Part shown: one piece after another, positions 44,339 to 54,201 of the stretch
Layout of the letters: each line of letters starts with the position of its first letter
Numbering within the stretch: position 1 is the first letter of the stretch
NCBI GenBank assembly: GCA_016350165.1
Contig: CP066225.1
Location: 558,001-622,000, forward strand
DNA from: Planctomycetota bacterium
GTDB taxonomy: Bacteria > Planctomycetota > Phycisphaerae > Phycisphaerales > Phycisphaeraceae
Direction of reading: 5' to 3'
DNA length: 64,000 nucleotides
The notes under the pieces: model-generated
What the model saw: the letters and a program-made list of their open reading frames with translations, nothing else
Told to the model about the DNA's origin: nothing
Databases searched by the model: none
Program-made: the position numbers and the translations under genes

Positions 44339-45214
44339 ATGAAACTCGAACAACTAATCAAGCAATATGAAGATCACGCACGAGAATACTATCGCAAACC
44401 TAAATCAGGTAGGTTAACCTCCGAGGTAGCGAGCATAAAACAGGCAACCAGCCAACTGATAACCTTCTGTGGAAATATCCACATTGAAGAGCTTAGACCA
44501 TTGAAGCTTCGAGGCTTCATGGATTCATTGGTCAGGCGTGGGAATTCTAGAAAGACCATCAACGATAAGATTGACAGAATCCGCCGTATGTACCGCTGGG
44601 CAGCTTCCTATGAAATGATCCAACCAGAGCATGTCTACGCCCTCAAACAGGTTCCACGACTACAGAGGGGCCGTACAAGAGCCAAGGAAAACAGAACCAT
44701 TGAACCCGTACCGGCAAAAGACCTAATCAAATCAATGCTGCACATGGATAAAACAATGCGCAACATGGTTAGAGTCCATTATCTTACAGGTATGAGGCCC
44801 AGTGAACTACTCACAATGCGTTGGGAAAACATCACTTATGAAAATGGCATTCTGTTATATCGTCCCAACGAACACAAAACAGACTGGAGAGGTACGGAAA
44901 GAATTGTTCCGCTAGGTAGACGTGTTCAAAAACTGATTGGTTACGGCGATACAGGCTATGTTTTTACAAACATTAGAGGTCAGCAATATACAATTTGTGG
45001 CTATCGTTCCAACGTAAAAAACGCTTGTAATCGAGCTAAAATTACTATCTGGTCACCACTTCAACTTAGACATAATGCTGCTACTAGATTTGAAAATAAA
45101 CTAGGCACTAAAGAAGCTCAGATTTTGTTAGGTCACAGCAAGCCATCGACTACTGAAATATACATTTCAAGAAGTTTTCGAAAATCATTAAAAAATATCA
45201 CACAGTATTTATAG
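44339..45214 (+). CDS. tyrosine recombinase (phage integrase)
   Basis: A 291-aa enzyme of the phage integrase family. The N-terminal 100 residues form the core-binding SAM-like domain (QLITFCGNIHIEELRPL). The catalytic residues are Arg in TGMRPSELLTMRW (near 152), Lys in EHKT, the Arg-His pair in LQLRHNAATR (near 243), His in LGHSKPS (near 265) and Tyr in STTEIYI (near 273). It would recombine the tRNA-Ala attachment sites. It lies 33 bp after the secretin. Filamentous phages often use the host XerCD instead, so an own integrase is notable. Confidence 0.92.
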   Translation: MKLEQLIKQYEDHAREYYRKPKSGRLTSEVASIKQATSQLITFCGNIHIEELRPLKLRGFMDSLVRRGNSRKTINDKIDRIRRMYRWAASYEMIQPEHVYALKQVPRLQRGRTRAKENRTIEPVPAKDLIKSMLHMDKTMRNMVRVHYLTGMRPSELLTMRWENITYENGILLYRPNEHKTDWRGTERIVPLGRRVQKLIGYGDTGYVFTNIRGQQYTICGYRSNVKNACNRAKITIWSPLQLRHNAATRFENKLGTKEAQILLGHSKPSTTEIYISRSFRKSLKNITQYL

Positions 45215-45268
45215 CAATTTACTACTATGTAAATGTAGAAACGATTCCTTTAATTCGGGTGAAATTGT

Positions 45269-48200
45269 ATGGCTAAATCAAAAAGTAAACACGCAAAATA
45301 CTATCCAATTGATCTTCATGTTCATAGCGTAGCATCTGTAGATTTTAAATATCAGGATGTGATTACATTGCCTGAAGAAATCGAATCATGTAAAGACAAT
45401 GTTGAACGTGAAAGAAAACTTATTGAAAATAAATTATATGAAGATTGGTACAAGATTCTTGTTGATAGAAAAAATAAGGTCTATGAATCATTAGAATCTG
45501 CACAGCCTCAACAGTGGGGTATTATTGGCATAACGGATCATAACTTATATCGATTTGCTACATACTTATCAAAATTTGCATGGGATAATAAAGATGAACA
45601 TAATTTAATAATTCTGCCTGGAATTGAATTAGAAGTTAGGTTCGACTTAAAAGGAAAAGAGTGCCGTGTACATATTTTATGTCTTTTCGAACCTGAAGCA
45701 GATGCTGAAAAAATCAGCAATATTATACGAACATCAACACCTGAAGGAATTCATTGGGAGTATGGCTCACCGATTCAATTAGATAGCTTTCATAAATTTA
45801 TACATAATCTAAGGAACAACAAAGCAGGATCTGTTATATGTGTGGCAGCTCATATTAGTTCTACAAAAGGATTATCGAACGAGACAAAAGAGGCCATCTT
45901 ATCTGATATTGATGCGCAAATTTCGAAAATCAACATGGAAATTGATTCAATAACAGCTAGTAATCTAAAAGAGGTAAAGAAAGAGAAAAAAATTTCCAAA
46001 CTAAATGATGAGATTGAGACATTAAACATACAAAGAAATAATGCCGATGCTATTTCATTAGAAGTTCTACGAGAAATAGGCAAATGCGGCTTTGATGCAT
46101 TGCAGGTAAGCCGCTTTCAGGACAGAAAGCATTATAGATTCTTACATCGTTTTAGAGAAAAGTATGGTCGTTCAATAACAATTCAATGTTCTGATGCACA
46201 CAAAGTGGATTTGATATTTTTATGCAATGAAAATATACCACATATAAAAATTCAAAATTTAAACACAACAACAAAATCTTCTGATTTTTTCAAAGATTTA
46301 ACAAATAAAGCATTACGTTACGGCGAAACAAGATATAGATACCAGAAGCCGGATCAAACCAGATACTGGATAGAATCAATTACAATTGATCATGATGATG
46401 CTGAAGGAATGAAATTCTGGCATACATCTGATTCAACATCAAATACCATATCTTTTTCCCAGAATTTAAATTGCATTATTGGGGGACGCGGTTCAGGTAA
46501 AAGTTCTTTAATAGAAGCATTAAGTTTTGCGTGCAACAACGATGATTACTTATCTACGATGAAGGATCGTGATTACTATCAACGCGCCACATATACTTTA
46601 TCTGGTAACAATGTAAATATAAACTGGAAGCTTTTTCGCCACCCAGAGCTAAAAGATATTACAAATGGGAAAATGGCTACGAAAAGATATTTTGATCCAA
46701 AGTTTAATCATGATTTCATAACCTGCTACGAAGATAAAAATAAGATCAATATTGAGAAATCACATCTTCCCAAAATTAGTGTCTATCGTTTAAATGAAAT
46801 TGAAAAACAATCTGAACCCCACAATTTACGTGAATTAATTGACAATGTTAAACCACAAACGATGCTAGAATTTTCACAAGAAGAAAATAGCTATAGAACT
46901 AAGCTAATAGAAAACAGGACTAAAATTGTAAATAAAGCAAAAGCAATCAATGACCTCACTTCAAACGATACACCTCTTTCAAACTACTGCATCAGAAAAA
47001 AAGCATTCAATCAAGTTAATACAGATGAGATGATTCAAACATATAAAAAGATAGATAAATTAACTTCAGCAAAAATTGCAACAAGTGATTTACTCACTTT
47101 TTTAAACCAACAGCTAAATGACTTCAAAATCAATTTTCAAAATGAATTTGATAAAACAAAAAAAGATATTATCGATCACTTAGCACGAGAAGATTCAGCT
47201 AATAATACTATATTCAAAGATATTCACGATTACGTTTATAGTAATGATAGTGAATTTCAAGAACTAAACTCGGTTTATCAAACTTTTATAAATGGATTAA
47301 ACTTAAATATTGAAAAGCTGAATGGCATCAATTCAACAATTGAAAAAAGTCTTGCTATTGAAAATAAAACATTAGAAGAGAATGGATTACCTAAAGGCAC
47401 ACTCAGTCGAAACAAAAAACGAGAAGCACTATTAACAGCGGAAAAACAATTAAGAGAATATTTTGATTTAGTAGATGATTATGACAACCTATTAGAGGAA
47501 AGAAAATCACTATACAAACAATACAAAGACGCTTTTGAATCAAAAAGAATAGCCAGAAATGAAATAATAAGTAATTTAAATACAACATTATCAGAAAGTA
47601 TCAATACAGATATGTTTGATATCTCAATTCATCTAGATGAAAATTTCGAAGCAGAGAATCATGTTGAAAATCTACAACAAATAATAATGCTTTCGGGCAA
47701 AAAATATACATTGAACCGTGCTCGTAACATATTCAAAATTAATGCTAACAGGAATATTGAAGAAATTGTTGAGATGTTTTTACATGGCAACATGGATATG
47801 AGAAACATAATTATTGACACCCGCTATGCCGCAGTAACTGGTGGAATTGACGAGAAATCAGCAATCGAAATAATACAAAGCGCTGCTTGCTATGAACGTA
47901 TCGACATGCCAGCAATTGAACATATCGTTGATGATACTGAAAATTATGATAAATTAAAAAATGGTTTACTAGTATTTACAAATACCAAACCAAGCAAGCT
48001 AACAATCGACACTGTCCTTAAACTTCATGAATCTAGATTTCATGATATGCCAAGTGTCACATTAAAAGATATGTCTAACGGTAACTCTGTAATTTCAAGT
48101 ACATTGACAAATATGTCACCAGGTCAAAAATGCAGTGCAATGCTTCCAATTATTATTATGCTCAGTAATTCTCCATTAATTCTAGATCAACCTGAAGACA

Positions 48201-48502
48201 ACTTAGATAATAGACTGCTACGCCAGATTATTGTAAACACCCTTAGCGCTATAAAACTAAAAAGACAAATAATTATCGCAACACATAATCCGAATATTCC
48301 GGTATTAGGTGATTCTGAACAAATTCATATTTTACGTAGCACGAACAACAAAAGCACCACAATAGATACTTCGGGTGATTTGGATTCTCGCAATGTCATT
48401 AAGCACATAACTGATTTAATGGAAGGTGGACGAGAAGCATTTCAATTCAGACAAACCATATACCAGTCACATTGGAATGATGATTTTGTTTTTGAGGATT
48501 AA
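45269..48502 (+). CDS. PHP-domain SMC-like ATPase (TrlF-like), probable defence cargo
   Basis: A 1077-aa protein. Residues 10-350 form a PHP phosphoesterase-like domain: YYPIDLHVHSVASVDF near the start, GIITDHN-type motif (IGITDHNLYRF) near 87, then a long helical insert. An SMC/ABC-type ATPase follows: Walker A IIGGRGSGKSSLIEAL near 406, a coiled-coil middle at about 440-900, the signature MSPGQKCSAM near 948, and Walker B PLILDQPEDNLDNRLL near 967. Such fusions are known as TrlF-family proteins and resemble anti-phage systems. The gene is clearly A+T-rich compared with its neighbours, so it likely arrived separately. A promoter of its own is not seen. Confidence 0.78.
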   Translation: MAKSKSKHAKYYPIDLHVHSVASVDFKYQDVITLPEEIESCKDNVERERKLIENKLYEDWYKILVDRKNKVYESLESAQPQQWGIIGITDHNLYRFATYLSKFAWDNKDEHNLIILPGIELEVRFDLKGKECRVHILCLFEPEADAEKISNIIRTSTPEGIHWEYGSPIQLDSFHKFIHNLRNNKAGSVICVAAHISSTKGLSNETKEAILSDIDAQISKINMEIDSITASNLKEVKKEKKISKLNDEIETLNIQRNNADAISLEVLREIGKCGFDALQVSRFQDRKHYRFLHRFREKYGRSITIQCSDAHKVDLIFLCNENIPHIKIQNLNTTTKSSDFFKDLTNKALRYGETRYRYQKPDQTRYWIESITIDHDDAEGMKFWHTSDSTSNTISFSQNLNCIIGGRGSGKSSLIEALSFACNNDDYLSTMKDRDYYQRATYTLSGNNVNINWKLFRHPELKDITNGKMATKRYFDPKFNHDFITCYEDKNKINIEKSHLPKISVYRLNEIEKQSEPHNLRELIDNVKPQTMLEFSQEENSYRTKLIENRTKIVNKAKAINDLTSNDTPLSNYCIRKKAFNQVNTDEMIQTYKKIDKLTSAKIATSDLLTFLNQQLNDFKINFQNEFDKTKKDIIDHLAREDSANNTIFKDIHDYVYSNDSEFQELNSVYQTFINGLNLNIEKLNGINSTIEKSLAIENKTLEENGLPKGTLSRNKKREALLTAEKQLREYFDLVDDYDNLLEERKSLYKQYKDAFESKRIARNEIISNLNTTLSESINTDMFDISIHLDENFEAENHVENLQQIIMLSGKKYTLNRARNIFKINANRNIEEIVEMFLHGNMDMRNIIIDTRYAAVTGGIDEKSAIEIIQSAACYERIDMPAIEHIVDDTENYDKLKNGLLVFTNTKPSKLTIDTVLKLHESRFHDMPSVTLKDMSNGNSVISSTLTNMSPGQKCSAMLPIIIMLSNSPLILDQPEDNLDNRLLRQIIVNTLSAIKLKRQIIIATHNPNIPVLGDSEQIHILRSTNNKSTTIDTSGDLDSRNVIKHITDLMEGGREAFQFRQTIYQSHWNDDFVFED

Positions 48503-48516
48503 AGAATCTGAAGCTC

Positions 48517-48621
48517 GTTTGCAACCAATAGGTCAGCGGTTCAAGCCCGCTAGGCTCCATTAAAAAGTCGGAAATAACCAGCCAAAGTAGATAACTTCAC
48601 GTTGGCTTATTTTCGTTGACA
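48517..48621 (+). repeat. att repeat copy 2 (right attachment site)
   Basis: A 105-bp copy of the tRNA-Ala 3' half and terminator, 15 bp after the ATPase stop. It lacks the 5' half of the tRNA, so it is not a functional tRNA. The seven differences from copy 1 are mostly single transitions (my count). Confidence 0.9.
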
Positions 48622-48681
48622 GGAATTTACATTTCGAGACAAATAAAGGACTTACTGGTGGGATCAATTGATGTGTTGTAA

Positions 48682-51600
48682 TTAAAAACTAATTCTAACA
48701 CCTGCATAGATATTGTTGACAATAAAATCTTCCGGAATAAATTCAACGTTGTATTGTACAGTAAAACTAATCGGAGCTTCATGACTGATACCGATGAGAT
48801 TGACCCCGATAAGGCCAGAGTCACGGCCGGGGCCGATGCCACTGTATGCAAATGATTCGTCGCCAGCTGGTACACCTACATTTACCGTAGCAATCGGATC
48901 AAGGTATTCGTGCTCCCAAAAGCCTACTAATTCCGGCACAAGCAGCATCGCTGACGTGTCGTATTCATAAGTCGCGCGGAAGCCAAGGCGCGTCACAAAT
49001 GAATTGCCGTTGAATGCGCCAACATCAAGATTCAAACTGTCAGCACCGGTTTCATTGTGCGAACCAATCTGAAGATTGACCCACTGTAATGCAAGCTGTG
49101 GACCAAAGCCCCAATTGCCAGATTTAAACTCATAACCACCTGTTGCCAGTGCCTGCAGGTAGAAGCCGGTCGGATCACTTTCAGCTACACGGTCAATACC
49201 GGGTGAAATAATGCGGCGATTGTTTTCATAAAAGTTTACACCGCCGCCAAATAGTCCTGATGCATAGAATCCGTCTTCGTTGAACCATGTCATGTACATG
49301 CCGGTATTGATGCTGTTGAATGAACTGGTTCCTTGGCCGCTATCGACGGTGATGCCTGTGTTTGAATAACCAACGAACGCACCAGCCGCGAGCATATCGA
49401 GAATGCGATAGTCAAAACCAAGTGTCACACCACCCGTATTGAATTCGTAGCCTGCTTGGCTTGAGGTTGAATCAAAATCGCCAAACGTACCGAATCCATT
49501 GACCCATGCACCCCAGATGTCTTTGCCAGCACCTGAGAAGCGGTTGGTTTCCTGTTGCTGCTCAAGTGTTTGTTGCGTCTGCATTGCAAGCATCATCGCG
49601 AATTCTGGGTCAGCGGATTCGCTTGCATTGGTATTTTCTGGTGTGTTCACATTAAGGTTGTTCGACCAAAGCTTTGGCAAGCCATTACGCAATTCATTGA
49701 GTCGACCATTAAAGTTATTGTTCTGTACGTCAATCCCTTTAAAGGTTGCTTCGGCTTGCGACACTAGATAGTTTGGCACGATCTGCTCAAAGGCAACGAC
49801 CAGTTCCGTGTCAGTGAGATTTTGAAGTTGCGTAATCACAGTTGCCATGTCACCAGTGGGGCTACTATCTGCTATTCGCGCAAATGCTTCTGCTGCTGAA
49901 AAAAGGTTACGTTGTGTCACAACATCTGTAAACGGAACTCCAATCAATTCAATGATGATATCATTTGCATTGTAAGTTGCTTCGATATTGAATGAGCCGA
50001 AGTTGTCGGTGATTGAACTGAAGGTGCCACTAACCCCATCGTCTGCAGTAAGGATGGTAAATGTATCACCATTTGTTGGGCTATAACCAGCCAGTCTAAG
50101 TACGTTCAGCGTACCGTCTATTGCAGCAGCGCCGGTCACATCGATAAAGTCGTTGCCGGTACCGGGACCCGCTGTGGAAGCGATCTCCATGTCATAAATA
50201 CTTGTACTGGTCAGTGTAAGGCTGCCGCCAACGGTCATGGTTCCCGGGCTAGTTCCGGGTGCCATCGTGCCTGAGTTGGTGTAGTTGCCTGCAAAGTTCA
50301 TAACGCCGCCTAGCGTCGCGCCACTAGCCACGTTGATATTTGAACTGGCGAGGCTTCCGTTTATGATTAACGTACCCGCATTGACGGTGGTATCACCAGT
50401 GTATGTATTTGAATCATTGCTGAGTGTGACAGTACTTGAACCTGTTTTTGTTAAAGCGCCATCGCCACTAATGACACCTGAAAGCTCAAAATCACTACTA
50501 CCACCTGTGGTGAGAGTGTCGCCGAGTGTAACCTCAATATTATTGCTAACCGCGCGTGCATCATCGTCAGACTCTATTGTTGAGTTGCTGGTGACAAGCA
50601 TATCGCTTGTGCCTAGTGCATTGTTATGACCGAGAATCAACGAACCACCTGTAAGCGAGGTACCTCCAGTGTAGGTATTGTTACCACTGAGTGTTAAGGT
50701 ACCTAGATGTGCTTTTCTCAGTCCACCATCGCCTGAGATCACCCCGTTGAGTTGTAAATCTGAAGTGCCAGAAACGTAAAGTGTGTGTGTATCTGCTATA
50801 GATATCGTGTTGTCAACTGAACGGACATCGTCATCAGACTGGATTGTTGCAGTTGAAGCAATTGTTAGGTTACCTATACCAATCGCATTATTATGGCCAA
50901 GTACAAGCGTACCAGTTGACAGCGTTGTTCCTCCTGAATAGGTACTATCGCCACTAAGCGTGACAGTAGAGCCATCTAGATCCATGAAAATTGCTAAAGC
51001 ACCATCGCCCACAATTCTGTCTGTCATCTCAAGATCATTTGCACCATCAACCGTTAATGTAGCCCCTGAACCGATTGTAACGCTGTTCGCTATCGAACGC
51101 GCATCATCAGTCGATTGTATATTCGCATCGCCATCTACTGCAAGCAAAGCCGTTCCCAACGCATTATCATGACCGAGTATGATCGTACCATTCGATAGTT
51201 GGGTACCACCTTCATAGGTATTGTTTCCTGTAAGCGTTAGCGTTCCGGTACTGGCATGTCCAAGTCCACCACTACCTAAGATGAGGCCTGTGAGTGCAAG
51301 GTCATTACTGCCACTAACCGTCAGTATATTACCGACGCCAATATCGATCGTATTTCCGATCGTGCGTGCATCATCATTCGATTGAATCGCACTTTCGCCA
51401 ATCACCGCCATAGCACCAGTACCCAATGCACTATCGTTACCCAGTACAATCGTGCCGTTAGAAAGTGTTGTGCCACCAGTGTATGTATTGCTACCCGTAA
51501 GTGTGAGTAGGCTGTCTCCATTATTACTTAATGCACCATCACCGAAAATCGTACCTGTTATCGTTAGATCGTTAATACCCCTCCGAGTGAGTGTCGCGCC

Positions 51601-54201
51601 AGTATTAAGCAATACGAAATTACTGAATGATCGTTCATCGTCATCAGACGCAAGAGCTGCATTACTGGCCACAACTAACGCCCCCGAGCCCAAAGCGTTA
51701 TCGTTACCCATAACGAGTGTACCAGCGTTTAGCATGGTATCACCGGTATGTGTGTTGTTTCCCCCCAAGGTTAATGAACCAGTCGTGTTGACCTGAATTT
51801 CAAAAGACGCAGTACTTGATATGTCACCGTTCAGGGTTAGACCATTACTACCAGCAACGTTTAGATTTCCTCCTTGGAGTGCAATGTTATTATTAATAAC
51901 TCGTACACTGTTATCAGATTCAATGGTTCCATTATCTGTAACAGATAATGAACCTGTTCCCAGTGCATTATCATGGCCAAGCACAAGCGTACCTGCATTA
52001 AGTGTTGTACCACCAGAGTATATATTATTGCCGCTGAGCGTAAGTGTGCTACTACCTGTTTTGGTTAAGCTACCTGTGTTACTTATTGTGCCGGTCAGAG
52101 CAAGATCATTACTACCACTTATTGTCAGTCCACTTACGAGTCCAATGGTATTATTGATCGATCTTGCATCATCATTTGATTCGAGGCTTGAAGTACCCGT
52201 TACAATTAACGTTGCTGTTCCTAACGCATCATCATTCCCCAGCACAATTGTGCCAGCAGATAACGACGAGGTTCCACTAAACGTATTTGATCCGGTTAGT
52301 GTTACAACCGTATTCGTATCCTTGGCAAGACCGCCAGTACCTGAAATTACACCACTTAAAGTTAGATCATTATCACCCAGAAAGCCAAGGGTCGCACTTC
52401 CTGTCAGACTAAAGTTATTACTAATAGACCGCGAATCATCATCAGACTCAACACTTGAATTTACAATTAAATTTACACCACCGGTACCAAATGCATTGTC
52501 ATGACCAAGAACCGTTATTCCACCATTGATCGTTGTTCCGCCGGAATATGTGTTGTTACCATTTAGCCTAAGTCGATTATTACCTCCATTTATTGTTATG
52601 CTTCCATTACTACTGATGACACCATCTAAAGTGATATTATTATTATTCGATAAATCTAAGGTGAGGCTGCCGTTCGCATCCAGATCGATTTGATTACCAA
52701 CTGTCAAAAACTCAATACCAGAACTAATCGTGCCTCCGTCCGTTTCTACAAACAATCGGCCAACACCTAATGCATCATCATTACCAAGAACAAGATTAGC
52801 CCCCCCCGTCAAAAGCGTGTTGCCACTATATGTATTCGCGCCATTTAGCGTCAACGTACCCGAACCACTATCAGTAATCGCAACACGGCCGGCCCCAGAA
52901 ATCACACCGTCCAATGTCAGGTCATTGCTCCCCGAATAAAAAAGTGTACCCCCGTTACCAACTGAAAAATTATTGCTAATCGCACGCGCATCATTATTAG
53001 ATTGAAGATCTATATTATTTACGGTGACATCACCTGTACTAAACGCATTATCATTGCCAAGTACAACAGTGCCAGCTGAAAGCGTCGTACCGCCAGTATA
53101 TATATTGTTGCCTGTAAGTGTGAGTGCACCGGTTCCAATCTTACTGAGCCCACCAGTACCGGAAATCGTATTTACCATCGCCAGATCGTTACTACCACCC
53201 ACTGTGAGCGTGGCGCCATTACCCACATTTATTTGATTGCTAATCGTTCGTGCATCATTATCTGATTCAAGGGTTGCACTGCCAGTCATTTGAACACCAC
53301 TCGCTCCCAAAGCATTGCCGCTGCCAACGACAACTGTACCTGAATTCAGGAGCATATCACCATTAATTGTATTGTTTCCAGTCAGTGTTAATGTACCTGT
53401 TGTATCAATAATCACTCCCGTAAACGAGCCTGTAATATCGCCGTTCAGCGTCAAATCATTACTACCACCTATAGTTAAATTACCTGACGCAACATTAATA
53501 TCATTGTCAATCACTCGTGCATCGTTATCAGATTCAATTGTTCCACTACTTGACATGATTAAAGAACCTGTTCCCAGTGCATTATCATGGCCAAGCACGA
53601 GCGTCCCGGTATCGACAACAGTACCACCTGCGTGAGTGTTGTTACCTGAAAGTGTAAGTGTATTGGAACCCAGAAGTTCAACATTCCCCCCAGTGCCTGA
53701 AACGATGCCAGAAACCTCAACGTCGTTGTTGCCATCAACAGCCAGAATCACCCCTCCCCCATCACTTAAATCGACATTACCTGATATCAAAATATTCCCT
53801 GTAGTGGCATCCACCGCTAGCTCGGAACCAGTTCCAATCAAATCAACATCAATAGTCATTATGCCGGTTTTTTCATTCTCAATGCCTGCGGAGTTATTCA
53901 TCGTAAACGAACCGCTACCGGCCAACGTATAATCGCCGTCCGCACCTGTATTGCTAAGGACGAGACCATTGATATTGGTATAGTTAAGGTCGATCCCGGT
54001 TAAAGAGAATGGCGAGGAGCCATTACCGGACTGCATCGTGATTGTGCCATCGACATTAGCAGCGGGAGCACTCCCACCAACCCAGTTAGCATCTACTGTC
54101 CAAACATTGCTTGTACCACCAGTAAACGTAACGTTTGCCGCTTGTGTCATTGTTGAGCTGAAGGTACATATTGATAGCAAAAGCGCAGAATAGCATTTCA
54201 T
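48682..54201 (-). CDS. giant autotransporter with PATR repeats (1839 aa)
   Basis: A signal peptide (residues 1-21, ending STMTQA) leads into a beta-helix passenger built from about twelve 88-aa repeats, each with TLTLTGNNTYxGGT, VLGHDNALGTG, SDDDAR and NDLxLTGxI elements (autotransporter-associated beta strand repeats). A linker (SSPTGDMATVITQLQ) precedes a C-terminal barrel of about 260 aa (GAWVNGFGTFGDF... NIYAGVRISF) that ends in Phe. It should be exported by type V secretion and act at the cell surface, as an adhesin or similar. It occupies almost the whole unit between att copies 2 and 3. The repeats invite recombination and length variation. Confidence 0.88.
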   Translation of the reverse strand: MKCYSALLLSICTFSSTMTQAANVTFTGGTSNVWTVDANWVGGSAPAANVDGTITMQSGNGSSPFSLTGIDLNYTNINGLVLSNTGADGDYTLAGSGSFTMNNSAGIENEKTGIMTIDVDLIGTGSELAVDATTGNILISGNVDLSDGGGVILAVDGNNDVEVSGIVSGTGGNVELLGSNTLTLSGNNTHAGGTVVDTGTLVLGHDNALGTGSLIMSSSGTIESDNDARVIDNDINVASGNLTIGGSNDLTLNGDITGSFTGVIIDTTGTLTLTGNNTINGDMLLNSGTVVVGSGNALGASGVQMTGSATLESDNDARTISNQINVGNGATLTVGGSNDLAMVNTISGTGGLSKIGTGALTLTGNNIYTGGTTLSAGTVVLGNDNAFSTGDVTVNNIDLQSNNDARAISNNFSVGNGGTLFYSGSNDLTLDGVISGAGRVAITDSGSGTLTLNGANTYSGNTLLTGGANLVLGNDDALGVGRLFVETDGGTISSGIEFLTVGNQIDLDANGSLTLDLSNNNNITLDGVISSNGSITINGGNNRLRLNGNNTYSGGTTINGGITVLGHDNAFGTGGVNLIVNSSVESDDDSRSISNNFSLTGSATLGFLGDNDLTLSGVISGTGGLAKDTNTVVTLTGSNTFSGTSSLSAGTIVLGNDDALGTATLIVTGTSSLESNDDARSINNTIGLVSGLTISGSNDLALTGTISNTGSLTKTGSSTLTLSGNNIYSGGTTLNAGTLVLGHDNALGTGSLSVTDNGTIESDNSVRVINNNIALQGGNLNVAGSNGLTLNGDISSTASFEIQVNTTGSLTLGGNNTHTGDTMLNAGTLVMGNDNALGSGALVVASNAALASDDDERSFSNFVLLNTGATLTRRGINDLTITGTIFGDGALSNNGDSLLTLTGSNTYTGGTTLSNGTIVLGNDSALGTGAMAVIGESAIQSNDDARTIGNTIDIGVGNILTVSGSNDLALTGLILGSGGLGHASTGTLTLTGNNTYEGGTQLSNGTIILGHDNALGTALLAVDGDANIQSTDDARSIANSVTIGSGATLTVDGANDLEMTDRIVGDGALAIFMDLDGSTVTLSGDSTYSGGTTLSTGTLVLGHNNAIGIGNLTIASTATIQSDDDVRSVDNTISIADTHTLYVSGTSDLQLNGVISGDGGLRKAHLGTLTLSGNNTYTGGTSLTGGSLILGHNNALGTSDMLVTSNSTIESDDDARAVSNNIEVTLGDTLTTGGSSDFELSGVISGDGALTKTGSSTVTLSNDSNTYTGDTTVNAGTLIINGSLASSNINVASGATLGGVMNFAGNYTNSGTMAPGTSPGTMTVGGSLTLTSTSIYDMEIASTAGPGTGNDFIDVTGAAAIDGTLNVLRLAGYSPTNGDTFTILTADDGVSGTFSSITDNFGSFNIEATYNANDIIIELIGVPFTDVVTQRNLFSAAEAFARIADSSPTGDMATVITQLQNLTDTELVVAFEQIVPNYLVSQAEATFKGIDVQNNNFNGRLNELRNGLPKLWSNNLNVNTPENTNASESADPEFAMMLAMQTQQTLEQQQETNRFSGAGKDIWGAWVNGFGTFGDFDSTSSQAGYEFNTGGVTLGFDYRILDMLAAGAFVGYSNTGITVDSGQGTSSFNSINTGMYMTWFNEDGFYASGLFGGGVNFYENNRRIISPGIDRVAESDPTGFYLQALATGGYEFKSGNWGFGPQLALQWVNLQIGSHNETGADSLNLDVGAFNGNSFVTRLGFRATYEYDTSAMLLVPELVGFWEHEYLDPIATVNVGVPAGDESFAYSGIGPGRDSGLIGVNLIGISHEAPISFTVQYNVEFIPEDFIVNNIYAGVRISF

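Larger units (their letters stand above)
37528..48621 (+). mobile_element. integrated filamentous phage (inovirus) with cargo ATPase
   Basis: It is bounded by two 105-bp tRNA-Ala 3' repeats 10,989 bp apart, and it carries a tyrosine integrase. Genes run in one direction: ssDNA-binding protein, replication initiator, 36-aa membrane protein, major coat protein, exported unknown, pIII-like adhesin, pVI-like protein, Zot ATPase, secretin, integrase and PHP-SMC ATPase. The late genes overlap by 1-7 nt, like a phage operon. Hairpins at the left end resemble a filamentous phage intergenic region. With cargo it exceeds the 6-8 kb common in the group; without it, it would be about 7.6 kb. It appears intact. 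Confidence 0.88.

Noticed and set aside
48517-48621. A second tRNA-Ala gene
   Set aside because: Only the 3' half is present; no acceptor 5' strand or D-arm precedes it, so it is an attachment site, not a tRNA. The same holds for 55048-55095.
50285-53932. Several long plus-strand frames opposite the autotransporter (up to 227 aa)
   Set aside because: They recur in step with the repeats of the real gene and are Val-, Pro- and Ser-rich shadow translations without starts or ribosome-binding sites.
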